In this document: positions 40,227 through 49,026 of the stretch, piece by piece
How positions within the stretch are numbered: the first letter of the stretch is position 1
Layout of the letters: each line of letters starts with the position of its first letter
IMG/VR virus record: IMGVR_UViG_3300005606_000001
Span: 1-50,229 of that record
Strand: one strand, 5' to 3'
Source of the DNA: a virus
Length of the DNA: 50,229 nucleotides
Made by a program: the position numbers and the translations under genes
The notes under the pieces: model-generated
Seen by the model: the letters and a program-made list of their open reading frames with translations, nothing else
What the model was told of the DNA's origin: nothing
Databases searched by the model: none

Positions 40227-41594
40227 TTACATTAGGTTATCAACAAGAACTCTTCTGTAATAACGGTTAGCGTTAGCAGTAAGTGCTCCCTCTCCTTGAG
40301 TTGTACCTTCCGCGAATGGGTTTGCAACAAGACCGTATCTTGTCTTAAATCCGATTTTTGGTTGGAATGTGTCCTGACCAACTGCTCTTACCATTTGTAG
40401 AGGAACATATGGACAGTAGAATAATCCTGCATCATATGCAGAAGATCCTTTGTATCCTGCAACATAGAAGTGTCTGTCACTTACGTTTGCTGAATATGGG
40501 TCAACATAAACCTTGATTCTTCCGTTTAATGTTCCTGCAAGTGTTGAGGAGTTATCATCTGGAAGTAGGTTGCTGTTACCTTGTAGAGCAGGAGTGTAAT
40601 CAAGTACACCTGCCATTGAGAGTGCTGAAGCAACGTCAGCAGAACATATAATTATGTTCCCTTTTCCGCGACGAGTTTCGTGCCCGATTGCGTTCATATC
40701 TCTCTCGATCTGGAATAGAAGTCCTTTGAACTTCTCAACAGACCATCTACCATTGGAGTCTACGTCTAAGTCGAAGATACCTGCGGTAGCAGTGTTGTTC
40801 TGAGCACCAGGTCTTGCAATCTTGTAAACAGTTCTAACAACTTCCCTGTTGATTTCAGCAAGGACTTCAGTTGATAGGATGTTTGCCAATTCAGACTCAG
40901 CGTCTAAACCGTGAACTGCTTTAAGATCCTGTGCTAGTTCTAAACTGTACTCTGCCTTGAGTGCTCTGGACTTAGCAGTCACAGTAACTTTCTCAATACT
41001 GAAGTTCATTTCAGCGAAGGCATTAGAACCAGTACCTAGAGTCTCAGACTCATCGGTTCTCATTCCTGTACCGTTTGTAAATGTACCAGAGTCGTTAAGT
41101 AGACCTGGGTTTGATCCTGCCTGAGCAGAACCTGCTGAACCGAATCCGCTAGTACCCGCAGCGTCAGTTCCAGAGAACTGTGAATCTGCTTCATTAAAGA
41201 ATGCTTCAGTACCAGATGCACGGTTGGTTCCGTATCTAGATCTCATCGCAAAGATGAGTCCAGTTGGACCAGTCATAGGTTGTACACCCGCAATGTCATA
41301 AGCGATTAACTTAGGCATTGATCTTCTAATCAATGAGATTAGAACTGGGTCGAAACCTGCAACAGGACCAGTTGCTGTAGCAGTAGCACTAAAACCTGCT
41401 GCTGAACTTGAAGATCCAGTAGAGTTTGTAGGTGCTGCTTCAGTTAAAATTCCTGCTTCTTCGCGTAGGAATTTTTCTTGGTTTTCTAACAGGACAGCGG
41501 TAACTGCTTTTCTGTATGTATCCTTGATACCATCAAGTCCATCACAGTCAAGAACAGGGTTCCACTTTTCCTGCAACTGTTCAGAATTAAACAT
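40227..41594 (-). CDS. 23: major capsid protein gp23
   Basis: A 455-residue protein (T4: 521). The N-terminal delta region ends in AGILTEAAP, with a gp21-type cleavage site LTE|A at residues 52/53. Then come GFDPVLISLIRRSMPKLIAYD, VQPMTGPTGLIFAMRSRYG, LKAEYSLELAQDLKAVHGLD and KIGFKTRYGLVANPFAEG, all typical of gp23. The ribosome site is GGAGGGG. It forms the hexamers of the head. No separate gp24 vertex gene follows. Confidence 0.97.
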   Translation of the reverse strand: MFNSEQLQEKWNPVLDCDGLDGIKDTYRKAVTAVLLENQEKFLREEAGILTEAAPTNSTGSSSSAAGFSATATATGPVAGFDPVLISLIRRSMPKLIAYDIAGVQPMTGPTGLIFAMRSRYGTNRASGTEAFFNEADSQFSGTDAAGTSGFGSAGSAQAGSNPGLLNDSGTFTNGTGMRTDESETLGTGSNAFAEMNFSIEKVTVTAKSRALKAEYSLELAQDLKAVHGLDAESELANILSTEVLAEINREVVRTVYKIARPGAQNNTATAGIFDLDVDSNGRWSVEKFKGLLFQIERDMNAIGHETRRGKGNIIICSADVASALSMAGVLDYTPALQGNSNLLPDDNSSTLAGTLNGRIKVYVDPYSANVSDRHFYVAGYKGSSAYDAGLFYCPYVPLQMVRAVGQDTFQPKIGFKTRYGLVANPFAEGTTQGEGALTANANRYYRRVLVDNLM

Positions 41595-41650
41595 TTGCGT
41601 ATTTCCCCTCCAGGAAAAGTATTTTTGAAAAATTGTTTAGGGTATTTTTA

Positions 41651-42646
41651 TCACTTAGTCCAACGACGTAAAGCATCCACGTAACGTGACATACTTTCAG
41701 TCATATCTGTATCCACAACAGGTTGTACGTCTTCAGCAATAGTTTCTGTTGCAGGAGCAGCAGGTTTGCTAGGATAATAACTCTCCTTAAGAGTTGCTAC
41801 CTTATTGCGGAATGACTCTTCATCTTCAAACTCAACACCCTCAGCAAGTTGGGATAACTTCTCCTTTTCGGTAGATGCTAAACCTTCTGCTATTTCGTTC
41901 ACTATCCCATTCTTAACAAAGGCACTTACCTTTTTAGTAAGTTCAACATTAGCTTCAATTTGCTCGTTGAGTTTTGTTTCCATATTATCTAATTCAGCAG
42001 TCATTGCATCAACAACGTCTGCTTTCTCGTCAGGAACCTCAATGTGGTTCTCAACGAAAACTTGTTTAAGACCAGAAACTACACTCTCAGCGATCTCTGC
42101 CTTGAGACCATTTTCGACTTCGAGTTGGTTAGTGTCTAACCATTGCTGAGTTGCGTATGTAAGATACTCATCAACTTTCTCAGCAAGTTCTGTCTTAATT
42201 TTTTCTACTTCCTCTGAAAGAGTGGAAGCGTACTCTTCGTGGATCTTACCCACTTCCTCATTCAAACGAGAAACAACTGCTGCTTCAAAAATAGTAGTTG
42301 CTTTTTCTTTGAATTCTTCGGAAAGGTCCTCACCCTCTGTGAGTGCTGCTACATCAGCGGATAAGTCAACCTCAATAAGGTTGTCGCCTTCTGCATTTTC
42401 TGCTTCAACAGACTCGTGCTTCTGAGGACTAGCATCAGAAGGTTTTGTTTTTGGAGCAGTCGCTGTTGGACCACCACCAGTTTTGAGTTTGTTTGACTCA
42501 TCATCAGGTTTAGAGTTCGTTGGAGTAGGACCTCCAAGATCTTGAACTGCACCTAAAGAAGACTGATCAGATACAGCACCGTCAAATTTTGCTTCGGTGA
42601 CTTCCTGCTTATCTTCGGGTGTCATAACTTGTTCATCTGCGGACAT
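41651..42646 (-). CDS. 22: prohead scaffold protein gp22
   Basis: A 331-residue acidic, helical protein (T4: 269). The N-terminal 80 residues are low-complexity with TKPSDASPQKHESVEAE, a motif shared with the 605-aa protein. The remainder is coiled-coil-like (KIHEEYASTLSEEVEKIKTE, MTAELDNMETKLNEQIEANVE) and ends MTESMSRYVDALRRWTK. It is the core scaffold degraded by gp21. A T4 late box is 43 bp upstream. Confidence 0.88.
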   Translation of the reverse strand: MSADEQVMTPEDKQEVTEAKFDGAVSDQSSLGAVQDLGGPTPTNSKPDDESNKLKTGGGPTATAPKTKPSDASPQKHESVEAENAEGDNLIEVDLSADVAALTEGEDLSEEFKEKATTIFEAAVVSRLNEEVGKIHEEYASTLSEEVEKIKTELAEKVDEYLTYATQQWLDTNQLEVENGLKAEIAESVVSGLKQVFVENHIEVPDEKADVVDAMTAELDNMETKLNEQIEANVELTKKVSAFVKNGIVNEIAEGLASTEKEKLSQLAEGVEFEDEESFRNKVATLKESYYPSKPAAPATETIAEDVQPVVDTDMTESMSRYVDALRRWTK

Positions 42647-42688
42647 TAGTTGTCTCCTTGTTAAATGTAATACAGTTTTTCTAACAAT

Positions 42689-42696
42689 TATTTATA
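42689..42696 (-). promoter_or_regulatory. T4-type late box before gp22
   Basis: Exact TATAAATA on the minus strand, 43 bp before ATG 42646, directly ahead of the scaffold-capsid pair. It overlaps the last codons region of gp21. Confidence 0.7.
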
Positions 42697-42697
42697 A

Positions 42698-43345
42698 TTA
42701 TAAAGTTCCTAGGAACTGTGAAAACGCGGAAAGTTTTCTTTCTTCTAGGACTCTACTACTAGGGGCATTGTCTAACCCACGTTTAATATGTGCAAGTTCT
42801 GACTCTTTTATAAGTCCGTTTGCCCATACCCACTCCTTTCCTTCCATAATACCATTAACAAAAGCATCAGGTGCGGAAGGATCAGCAACAATATCTGCTG
42901 CTGTAGCGAGCATATAGTCATCAGCGACAACTTTACACCCATTAGTTTCTTTTAATGATCCAATACCACGTGAAGAAACTCCAAGTTTTACTCCTTCATC
43001 AAGCAAGTTCTTAGCAATGTTACCCATTGGTGTTTCGAGAATACGAGCACGACCTCTGAAGTTATTGCCTTCTTGAACTAAAGAAGTAATTAAATGAGAT
43101 GCACGATCTAAATTTACGGTAGGACCTTCTGGATGACCTAACTCACCAAGAGCACGACCGCTTTTTACAAATGACTCATTATATTTAGACACTTCTCTCT
43201 CAAGAGTTGCTAACGGATACATTCTTCCGTTGCGGTTTTTAATCTCTCCTTGTAGAAAAGTACCCTCTATATAGAGTTTTTTCTTACCGTTTTTCTCTTC
43301 AGTTAAGACTTTTACGTCTTCAACCTTCTCCGTTATCAGTTTCAT
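42698..43345 (-). CDS. 21: prohead protease gp21
   Basis: A 215-residue protein (T4: 212). RALGELGHPEGPTVNLDR carries the catalytic His (H71), and LGVSSRGIGS carries the Ser (S124/S125), matching the T4 His-Ser pair in order and spacing. FLQGEIKNRNGRMYPL is the family N-terminal strand. It cleaves prohead proteins after (L/I)xE. Candidate substrates in this window include gp23 (LTE|A) and the nucleotidylyltransferase (LSE|A). It overlaps the small core gene by 26 bp. Confidence 0.93.
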   Translation of the reverse strand: MKLITEKVEDVKVLTEEKNGKKKLYIEGTFLQGEIKNRNGRMYPLATLEREVSKYNESFVKSGRALGELGHPEGPTVNLDRASHLITSLVQEGNNFRGRARILETPMGNIAKNLLDEGVKLGVSSRGIGSLKETNGCKVVADDYMLATAADIVADPSAPDAFVNGIMEGKEWVWANGLIKESELAHIKRGLDNAPSSRVLEERKLSAFSQFLGTL

Positions 43346-43520
43346 TAGGTGTTTCCTCTGTTTCTTCTGGTTCTGTCAGAAAGTTTTTTGCAATTTCAAT
43401 TTTTTGCTGTTCGATAGCAGCAGCGGTCATTGTATTCATCGCATCGTCAACCTCTGAACTGACATCTTTTGATCCAGAAAAGAGTTTGTTGACTATTTCC
43501 ATAGCTCCAATGCTAGGCAT
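43320..43520 (-). CDS. small prohead core protein (gp67/gp68 position), 66 aa
   Basis: MPSIGAMEIVNKLFSGSKDV, then a helix (DDAMNTMTAAAIEQQKIEIAK) and an acidic tail EPEETEETPNETDNGEG. Between portal and protease T4-like phages carry small acidic core proteins (gp67, gp68), and this fits by size, charge and place. A CTAAATA box is 21 bp upstream. Confidence 0.7.
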   Translation of the reverse strand: MPSIGAMEIVNKLFSGSKDVSSEVDDAMNTMTAAAIEQQKIEIAKNFLTEPEETEETPNETDNGEG

Positions 43521-43541
43521 AATTAATTCCTCAATTAATAC

Positions 43542-43548
43542 TATTTAG
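43542..43548 (-). promoter_or_regulatory. CTAAATA late-type box before the small prohead core gene
   Basis: CTAAATA on the minus strand, 21 bp before ATG 43520, overlapping the TAA stop of gp20. Confidence 0.58.
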
Positions 43549-45173
43549 AATTCTCCGCGTTTATAATCAGCGGGAGTGACTGATTCGGGTCCAGATGATG
43601 TAATATCCTCGGACTCTTCCTCTGGTGGAGCATCCATTGGTGCACCTTCTAAAGGTTCTCCTGTCATAGGATCAACAGCAGCGGGGTCTGGTAACTTACC
43701 ACTACTAATTTCTCCTTCCATTTGCTTGTCAATCTCCTTAATCTCAGCGTCTGACTGACGTAAGACCTTACGACGTATATAGTCAAGAGAGAAGTAACGA
43801 CCCGCAAAAGGATCCATTGTAGTAACAAGATTCATTCTTTCATTCAGAATTTCTTGATCTTTTAATTCACTGAAGTAGTTATCAGCAATAAAATCATACT
43901 GAATGTGCTCAGACATATCATCCCATTCTTCAATAGAGATGATACCTTTTAAAACTAATTGTGTCTTAAGTAAATCGTGGAATAATTCTGAGAATTTTTT
44001 GCGGAGACGTGTAACAAACTTTTGGAATTTAACTTCATCACGTGTAATCTCAGCAGCACGACCCAAATTAAATGTGGAATCAGATTCTAATCTAGACTCT
44101 GGTACATTTAATGCACGGTATAGTTTCTTTTGGAAGTACTTGACATCCTCAAGTTCTCCAAGATTTTGTCCACCTGGGAGCGTAGTGATTTCAGTACCTC
44201 GTCCTCCTTCTCTTCTGGGCAACCAGAAATCTTCGAGCATCGACATAAATTTTCTGTCATCTCTTATTTCTCCTGTATCTGCATTGTAAACTAATTTGTT
44301 TCTATAGCGACTCATAACCTCACGGAGGTATTGTTCCGCTTTTTGTTTTGGTAGATTACCTACATCAATGTAGAATATTCTACGTTCTGGTGCTCTTGAT
44401 AATCTATAGATCACAAGACTATCTTCAATCATTCTAAGTTGATTGAGTGCTTTGATTGCCTTATGTAAATGTGACATAATCACATTCTTATTCATATCTT
44501 TCAAACCACTGTGGCAGAAAGCAATAGCATCAGATGCAATCTTGATCCCTGTAGTTTCAAGACCACGTAAACCTTTTTGATTGTAAACGTAATATTCTGC
44601 TGATCTAGGTGCAGTTAAAGATTCCATTGTGCGTGGATCTACAAACTGTCTATCTTTCTTTGCTTCAAATTCTATTACTTTACGAATCTTACGGGGGTCA
44701 ATATACCTTAACTCTGTAATACCACGACGAGGATTCTTAGTATCAATGACCTTATGGTAATATAACTTTCCATCTATGTACCATCTGCGGAATATATCGT
44801 ATGCTTTCTTATCAAAATCTAGTAATCTGAGAACGTTATGAAACTCATCTCTGATTTTTTTGCGTATCCCTGCACTTACTTCTAGGTTTGCTAGGTCTAC
44901 ATCTACGGGACTATCATCTCTTTCACCCGCTATTGCTTCGTTGACAACATCATCCACTGCCCTATCACACTCTGGGTGAATGGACATTTCTCTATATCGT
45001 CTAATAAGATCTGATTCGTCTTTATAACTACCATCTAAGTCAATAGCGGTTCCAAAATAACCACCACCTGCTACGGGAGTTGCAGCATCATCAGATTCTT
45101 TACGCACAAAAGAAGGACCATTATTCTGACCCTTCTTCGCACGCTCAAGAGAATAACCAAAAAGTTGAGACAT
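43545..45173 (-). CDS. 20: portal vertex protein gp20
   Basis: A 542-residue protein (T4: 524). Typical regions: YREMSIHPECDRAVDDVVNE, DIFRRWYIDGKLYYHKVID, YRLSRAPERRIFYIDVGNLP, LPRREGGRGTEITTLPGG and FNLGRAAEITRDEVKFQKF. These are the regions used for cyanophage g20 diversity surveys. The C-terminus is acidic and Pro-rich (PMDAPPEEESEDI). It forms the dodecameric DNA-entry ring. Confidence 0.96.
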   Translation of the reverse strand: MSQLFGYSLERAKKGQNNGPSFVRKESDDAATPVAGGGYFGTAIDLDGSYKDESDLIRRYREMSIHPECDRAVDDVVNEAIAGERDDSPVDVDLANLEVSAGIRKKIRDEFHNVLRLLDFDKKAYDIFRRWYIDGKLYYHKVIDTKNPRRGITELRYIDPRKIRKVIEFEAKKDRQFVDPRTMESLTAPRSAEYYVYNQKGLRGLETTGIKIASDAIAFCHSGLKDMNKNVIMSHLHKAIKALNQLRMIEDSLVIYRLSRAPERRIFYIDVGNLPKQKAEQYLREVMSRYRNKLVYNADTGEIRDDRKFMSMLEDFWLPRREGGRGTEITTLPGGQNLGELEDVKYFQKKLYRALNVPESRLESDSTFNLGRAAEITRDEVKFQKFVTRLRKKFSELFHDLLKTQLVLKGIISIEEWDDMSEHIQYDFIADNYFSELKDQEILNERMNLVTTMDPFAGRYFSLDYIRRKVLRQSDAEIKEIDKQMEGEISSGKLPDPAAVDPMTGEPLEGAPMDAPPEEESEDITSSGPESVTPADYKRGEF

Positions 45174-45198
45174 TAACTATGTACCTGTTCTACGTAAC

Positions 45199-45205
45199 TA
45201 TTTAG
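45199..45205 (-). promoter_or_regulatory. CTAAATA late-type box before gp20
   Basis: CTAAATA on the minus strand, 26 bp before the gp20 ATG at 45173, in the 52-bp gap after gp19. Confidence 0.62.
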
Positions 45206-45225
45206 CGAGGTAAGAAACCGCGTTT

Positions 45226-45897
45226 TTATGACTGGTTTCCGCTATCTACGTCGTTGTCGTAAGTCCAGTATTGTACTTGGAACTCTACAGTGTACTCTTC
45301 TGGAGTGTCATTTGTTCCCCAGTCAAGTTCGATAGCACTGATGTTACTTGGCCAGATACCTTCAAATCTATAAGTTCTGATGATGTTTCCTTTACGATCC
45401 ATCTGACGAACTTTTGCTGTAGACTGATAGTCTGCAATAGTATTTGAATTTTGGAAGTTTTGTTGTAGTGCTTGGATGTTAGATGACCACGCCTCGAAGA
45501 ATGCTCTGAACTTAAATGATTGATCATTAAGTACAGTCACTGTCCAAGGTTCAAAGGTTCTATCACCTGCAATTTTTAATTGTCTTCCTCTGTAAGGAAC
45601 GTTAACAACTCCTACAACGGATGCGGGAATGTTTGCTGCCTTTACAAGGAATGTACCAAACGCATTTGCTGTAGTAGCGTTTAGTTGTGAACCACCGCTT
45701 AGTGTTTCTAAAACGTCAGCGGTTGATCCAGTTACTCCACCAGGTTGAGGTGTAATCTCACTCTGTAAAACAGGAGGTGCGAATACTTCAACTTGGAACA
45801 GATTAGGACGTGCAAAGTCCTTTACGTTATCTCGGAAGGTAAAGATAGGTGCTTTTATGTTTGCACCTTGTACCTGTCCTGGTTGTGCTTCTGCCAT
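45226..45897 (-). CDS. 19: tail tube protein gp19
   Basis: A 223-residue protein (T4: 163). DFARPNLFQVEVFAP, KIAGDRTFEPWTVTVLNDQS, RTYRFEGIWPSNISAIELDW and EYTVEFQVQYWTYD align with T4 gp19. An insertion (about residues 45-85, Gly/Thr-rich) explains the extra length. It stacks as hexamers inside the gp18 sheath. It follows gp18 by 18 bp. Confidence 0.95.
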   Translation of the reverse strand: MAEAQPGQVQGANIKAPIFTFRDNVKDFARPNLFQVEVFAPPVLQSEITPQPGGVTGSTADVLETLSGGSQLNATTANAFGTFLVKAANIPASVVGVVNVPYRGRQLKIAGDRTFEPWTVTVLNDQSFKFRAFFEAWSSNIQALQQNFQNSNTIADYQSTAKVRQMDRKGNIIRTYRFEGIWPSNISAIELDWGTNDTPEEYTVEFQVQYWTYDNDVDSGNQS

Positions 45898-45915
45898 TGT
45901 TAGTTACTCTCTTGA

Positions 45916-48705
45916 TTAAGATGTTACTTCACTGAAACTAGAACCAGTTCTAGTAGCGGTAAAGGTTAATGTAATGTAGTTGATAGAGCGTGTTGGTTTC
46001 ACGAATATCTCCGCGAAGAACTCTCCTCTATCTATTGCTTCAGGTGGGTTGTTGCTCGTATCGCAAACGACCAAGAAATCAACGATTCCGCGACGAGATT
46101 GTATTGAACGTAGGAATGGTTCTACGATGTTCTTGAATGAAGAACGTGTAAACTCATCGTTAAGTTCAAAGAGTTGTGTTTTTGCTGCGTCTGAAATTGC
46201 ATCTTCTAGTACCAAGAACAAGCGACGAACGTTAATTCTGTCGAATGCTGATTGATATGAAAGTGCAGTCTTGTCACCGAATAGTACAATACCCTGACCT
46301 GGGAATGATACGATTGGGTTGACTCTTGCAGCATAGAGTTTGTCTCTATGATCTTTTAGAGGTGAGTAAGCAAGTTTAATTGCATTACGTAATTGACCTC
46401 TATTAAATCCTGCGGGTGAGAACCACGCTTCTGAATTTAATGTTGCACTTAGTACAAGACCTGCAACGTCTGCGTTACAAGGAACGTAACGATATACGTC
46501 ATTGTACTTGTCATAGATGTACTTATAGTTGTTATCGAATACAGCGTAAGATGTTGATCCTAACTTACTGTACATATCGATTGTTTTATTAACAATTACA
46601 TTTGTGTCTGATTGTCCTATTACATCTCCGCGTGATGGTGAGATAAATGCGATACAATCTTTACGAGTTGCAGCAATGTCAATGATCTTCTGTGCTTTAG
46701 CAACAGTATCATTAGCGTTTGCCATTGATGGACCCATCAAAATGTAATCTACATCAACTGTTTCTCTATCACCTATAAGGTCATATCCACCAAGGATATT
46801 TGCACGAGATACTGTGTATCCGTCTACTCCACCTTGTAGTGTGTATTTTACAGTTGAACCATTTGTTGTGCTGATTAGTTCACGACCAAGATTTGTTTCG
46901 TTATCTTTGATTGGTGTTGCGTATTTGATAAGATCAAATGAACGAGACACACCAGATAAACCAAACCCGCCATTAGCAGCAGCGTCAACATCCATTAATG
47001 ATGATCCTTCGTGAGAACCCCAGTAAACGTATGCTGAGTTAGATTTGATTACATCTTTATAGTAAAGTGTTTCGCCTTGCACACCTTTAGCGTCTGTAGA
47101 CTTAGAAACAAATAGGAATTTCTCAAGGACTGATCCAGGAGTTCCTGTTAGTTTTCCATCTCCGTCAAGGATGAGGATGTGCATCTGGTCATTATCACCA
47201 CCGCGATCCTTTACCCAAGGAGAAGTTGTAGGACGTGGAGCAATGTTGATCCATTTTTGTTCGCCACCATAGTAACGTTCTTCGTATTCTGAACGTACGC
47301 TTAATACTTGAATACCACCACTAGAAGTGTTGTCATCATCGATTGTGTAGTTTGCTGCAAAGTCTTCTGAACCTGCATTGTTTACAACACGTAACTGACG
47401 TTCAACGCTTTCTACTGTTGCTTTGTCACCTGTTCTGTTACCACCTGATGCTGCATCCCATAATGCAATAACATCACCTGGATCAAGAACATCTGATGAC
47501 TGAGCATAGTCAACGCTAAGTTCAATCTTTCTTGTTACAGGATCATATGCTACGACCTGTCCAAGAACGTCGATAGATGATGGAGATGAAGCATCTGTTT
47601 CTGCTCTCCAATACTCACCAACCTTAAAGTCTCCATTAATAGTTGTAGGACTCAATGTAACAACCATTGTGTAACTAAACACTTTTGCTTGTGAGTTTCC
47701 TAGACTATAGGATATGTTTGACTTGTTTGTAATTATATCTGTGAAATCCCATTCAGCAGATGTAGGTGCTCCGAGTGATAAGATTTGATCTGGACCTGCA
47801 TCGGTCATCACTATTCTTAGTGAGTTACCAAAAACTCCAGGGAATCTTGAACCCCACTTCCAAGCGTTAGCAGCAGTCTCGATTGTTGATTCATACTGCT
47901 CAATGTTTTTAATAAGAGGAGCAGTAACACCTGTTACAGTTGTCTCATTAATAAATGTTTTGCTGACTGTTACAGTTAGACGAGAAACAGCAACACCATC
48001 TGTGTGAGATGAAGCAGTTGTGCTTAGTTCTCCACGTGTTACGGTTAAGTCGTTTCCAACGATAGCACTTACACGAATTATCTCATCTTCAATCTTTAAG
48101 TAGTCGTTTAACTGTACGTTAAGTGCACCACCGTCAGCAACAGTAACTGTTGTGTCACTTGAACTTAATGTTCCACCCTCGTTTAAAGTTGTAGATGTTC
48201 CTGCTTGTTCTATTAATGTAATAGATGAACCCGCAGCGTGTGAAGTAGCAGCAGATGCTAACTGTCCACGTAGAACTGTTAGGTCATTACTGTTTACAGC
48301 AGTAACCTGTAGTATTTCAGCGTCTATTAAGATCAGATCGTTCTGAGCAAAGTCTGTACTATCCTTAACTGTAAGAGTAGTATCTGCTCCACTGAAAGTT
48401 GTCTGAGTTGTTTGTGCTGTGTCTATTGAGTTTTTAAGTGCACTTGCTTCTGCTCTTATGACTTTTAATGTACCGCCATAGAGTAAAAACTGTGATGCAC
48501 TGTACCAGTATTCGTAGTTAAAGTCACTAGGTCTACCAAATGTAGAAAGTAATTCTTTCTCACTTGTAATATCAACAATCTTGTTGACAGGACCCTTTTC
48601 AAAAGAACCGACTATCACTGCCACATTATCTAAAGTTGCATTTGCAACTGTTGTCAGATCCTTTTCAAGTACAACGACCCCTGGTGAAAGTTGGGTGGAT
48701 GCCAT
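45916..48705 (-). CDS. 18: contractile tail sheath protein gp18
   Basis: A 929-residue protein, much longer than T4 gp18 (659). The N-terminus LSPGVVVLEKDLTTV and the C-terminal half (RNAIKLAYSPLKDHRDKLYA, IVSFPGQGIVLFGDKTAL, FDRINVRRLFLVLEDAI) are conserved sheath parts that interlock around the tube. Residues about 100-245 hold two tandem copies of a beta-rich module absent from T4, probably exposed on the sheath surface. Another long insertion lies around 330-560. Confidence 0.95.
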   Translation of the reverse strand: MASTQLSPGVVVLEKDLTTVANATLDNVAVIVGSFEKGPVNKIVDITSEKELLSTFGRPSDFNYEYWYSASQFLLYGGTLKVIRAEASALKNSIDTAQTTQTTFSGADTTLTVKDSTDFAQNDLILIDAEILQVTAVNSNDLTVLRGQLASAATSHAAGSSITLIEQAGTSTTLNEGGTLSSSDTTVTVADGGALNVQLNDYLKIEDEIIRVSAIVGNDLTVTRGELSTTASSHTDGVAVSRLTVTVSKTFINETTVTGVTAPLIKNIEQYESTIETAANAWKWGSRFPGVFGNSLRIVMTDAGPDQILSLGAPTSAEWDFTDIITNKSNISYSLGNSQAKVFSYTMVVTLSPTTINGDFKVGEYWRAETDASSPSSIDVLGQVVAYDPVTRKIELSVDYAQSSDVLDPGDVIALWDAASGGNRTGDKATVESVERQLRVVNNAGSEDFAANYTIDDDNTSSGGIQVLSVRSEYEERYYGGEQKWINIAPRPTTSPWVKDRGGDNDQMHILILDGDGKLTGTPGSVLEKFLFVSKSTDAKGVQGETLYYKDVIKSNSAYVYWGSHEGSSLMDVDAAANGGFGLSGVSRSFDLIKYATPIKDNETNLGRELISTTNGSTVKYTLQGGVDGYTVSRANILGGYDLIGDRETVDVDYILMGPSMANANDTVAKAQKIIDIAATRKDCIAFISPSRGDVIGQSDTNVIVNKTIDMYSKLGSTSYAVFDNNYKYIYDKYNDVYRYVPCNADVAGLVLSATLNSEAWFSPAGFNRGQLRNAIKLAYSPLKDHRDKLYAARVNPIVSFPGQGIVLFGDKTALSYQSAFDRINVRRLFLVLEDAISDAAKTQLFELNDEFTRSSFKNIVEPFLRSIQSRRGIVDFLVVCDTSNNPPEAIDRGEFFAEIFVKPTRSINYITLTFTATRTGSSFSEVTS
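47977..48159 (-). repeat. sheath module, copy 2
   Basis: Encodes gp18 residues 183-243: SDTTVTVADGG, NDYLKIEDEIIRVSAI, NDLTVTRGELSTTASSH. About half the positions match copy 1 (48208-48387). Confidence 0.7.
48208..48387 (-). repeat. sheath module, copy 1
   Basis: Encodes gp18 residues 107-166: ADTTLTVKDST, NDLILIDAEILQVTAV, NDLTVLRGQLASAATSH. The shared frame is TxTV...ND.L.I..EI..V.......NDLTV.RG.L.......SH..G. Confidence 0.7.
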
Positions 48706-48747
48706 TGTTTAATTCTCCTTGAAAAATGCTTCCAATTTTACTAGAAT

Positions 48748-48754
48748 TATTTAT
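48748..48754 (-). promoter_or_regulatory. ATAAATA late-like box before gp18
   Basis: ATAAATA on the minus strand, 43 bp before the gp18 ATG in the 90-bp gap after the zinc protein. It matches the last seven bases of the T4 late consensus. No terminator is visible in this gap. Confidence 0.5.
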
Positions 48755-48795
48755 TAATACCGATGTTTCTGATGGGGAAACAAAACGTGAACTGT

Positions 48796-49026
48796 TTACC
48801 AGTCAGGATAGTCACACCATTTACGACTCTTTTTATTTCTTCTACGTACTTGAACACGTTTCTTAGTACATTCTTTACACTCATATGCAAATGCAGATGG
48901 GTAGTTACCTCTATCCTTTCTAGTTTTATAAAAATCTGATAATAAATTTTTTGTGACAAGACATTTACGACACCTTCTATCTTCTAATAATAGGTGTTCT
49001 AATTCTAACTCGTCCTCTAGGTTCAT
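48796..49026 (-). CDS. small zinc-finger protein between gp17 and gp18, 76 aa
   Basis: Two CxxC pairs, CRKC (residues 19-22) and CKEC (50-53), with a basic tail (KKRVQVRRRNKKSRKW). The layout CxxC...F(Y)...CxxC resembles the zinc region of endonuclease VII/HNH-type phage proteins, but the catalytic His/Asn part is missing, so it is more likely a nucleic-acid-binding adaptor. The ATG overlaps the gp17 stop (ATGA). Confidence 0.7.
   Translation of the reverse strand: MNLEDELELEHLLLEDRRCRKCLVTKNLLSDFYKTRKDRGNYPSAFAYECKECTKKRVQVRRRNKKSRKWCDYPDW

Noticed and set aside
43903-44289. 128-aa plus-strand open frame inside gp20
   Set aside because: Shadow of the conserved portal gene; no supporting signals.
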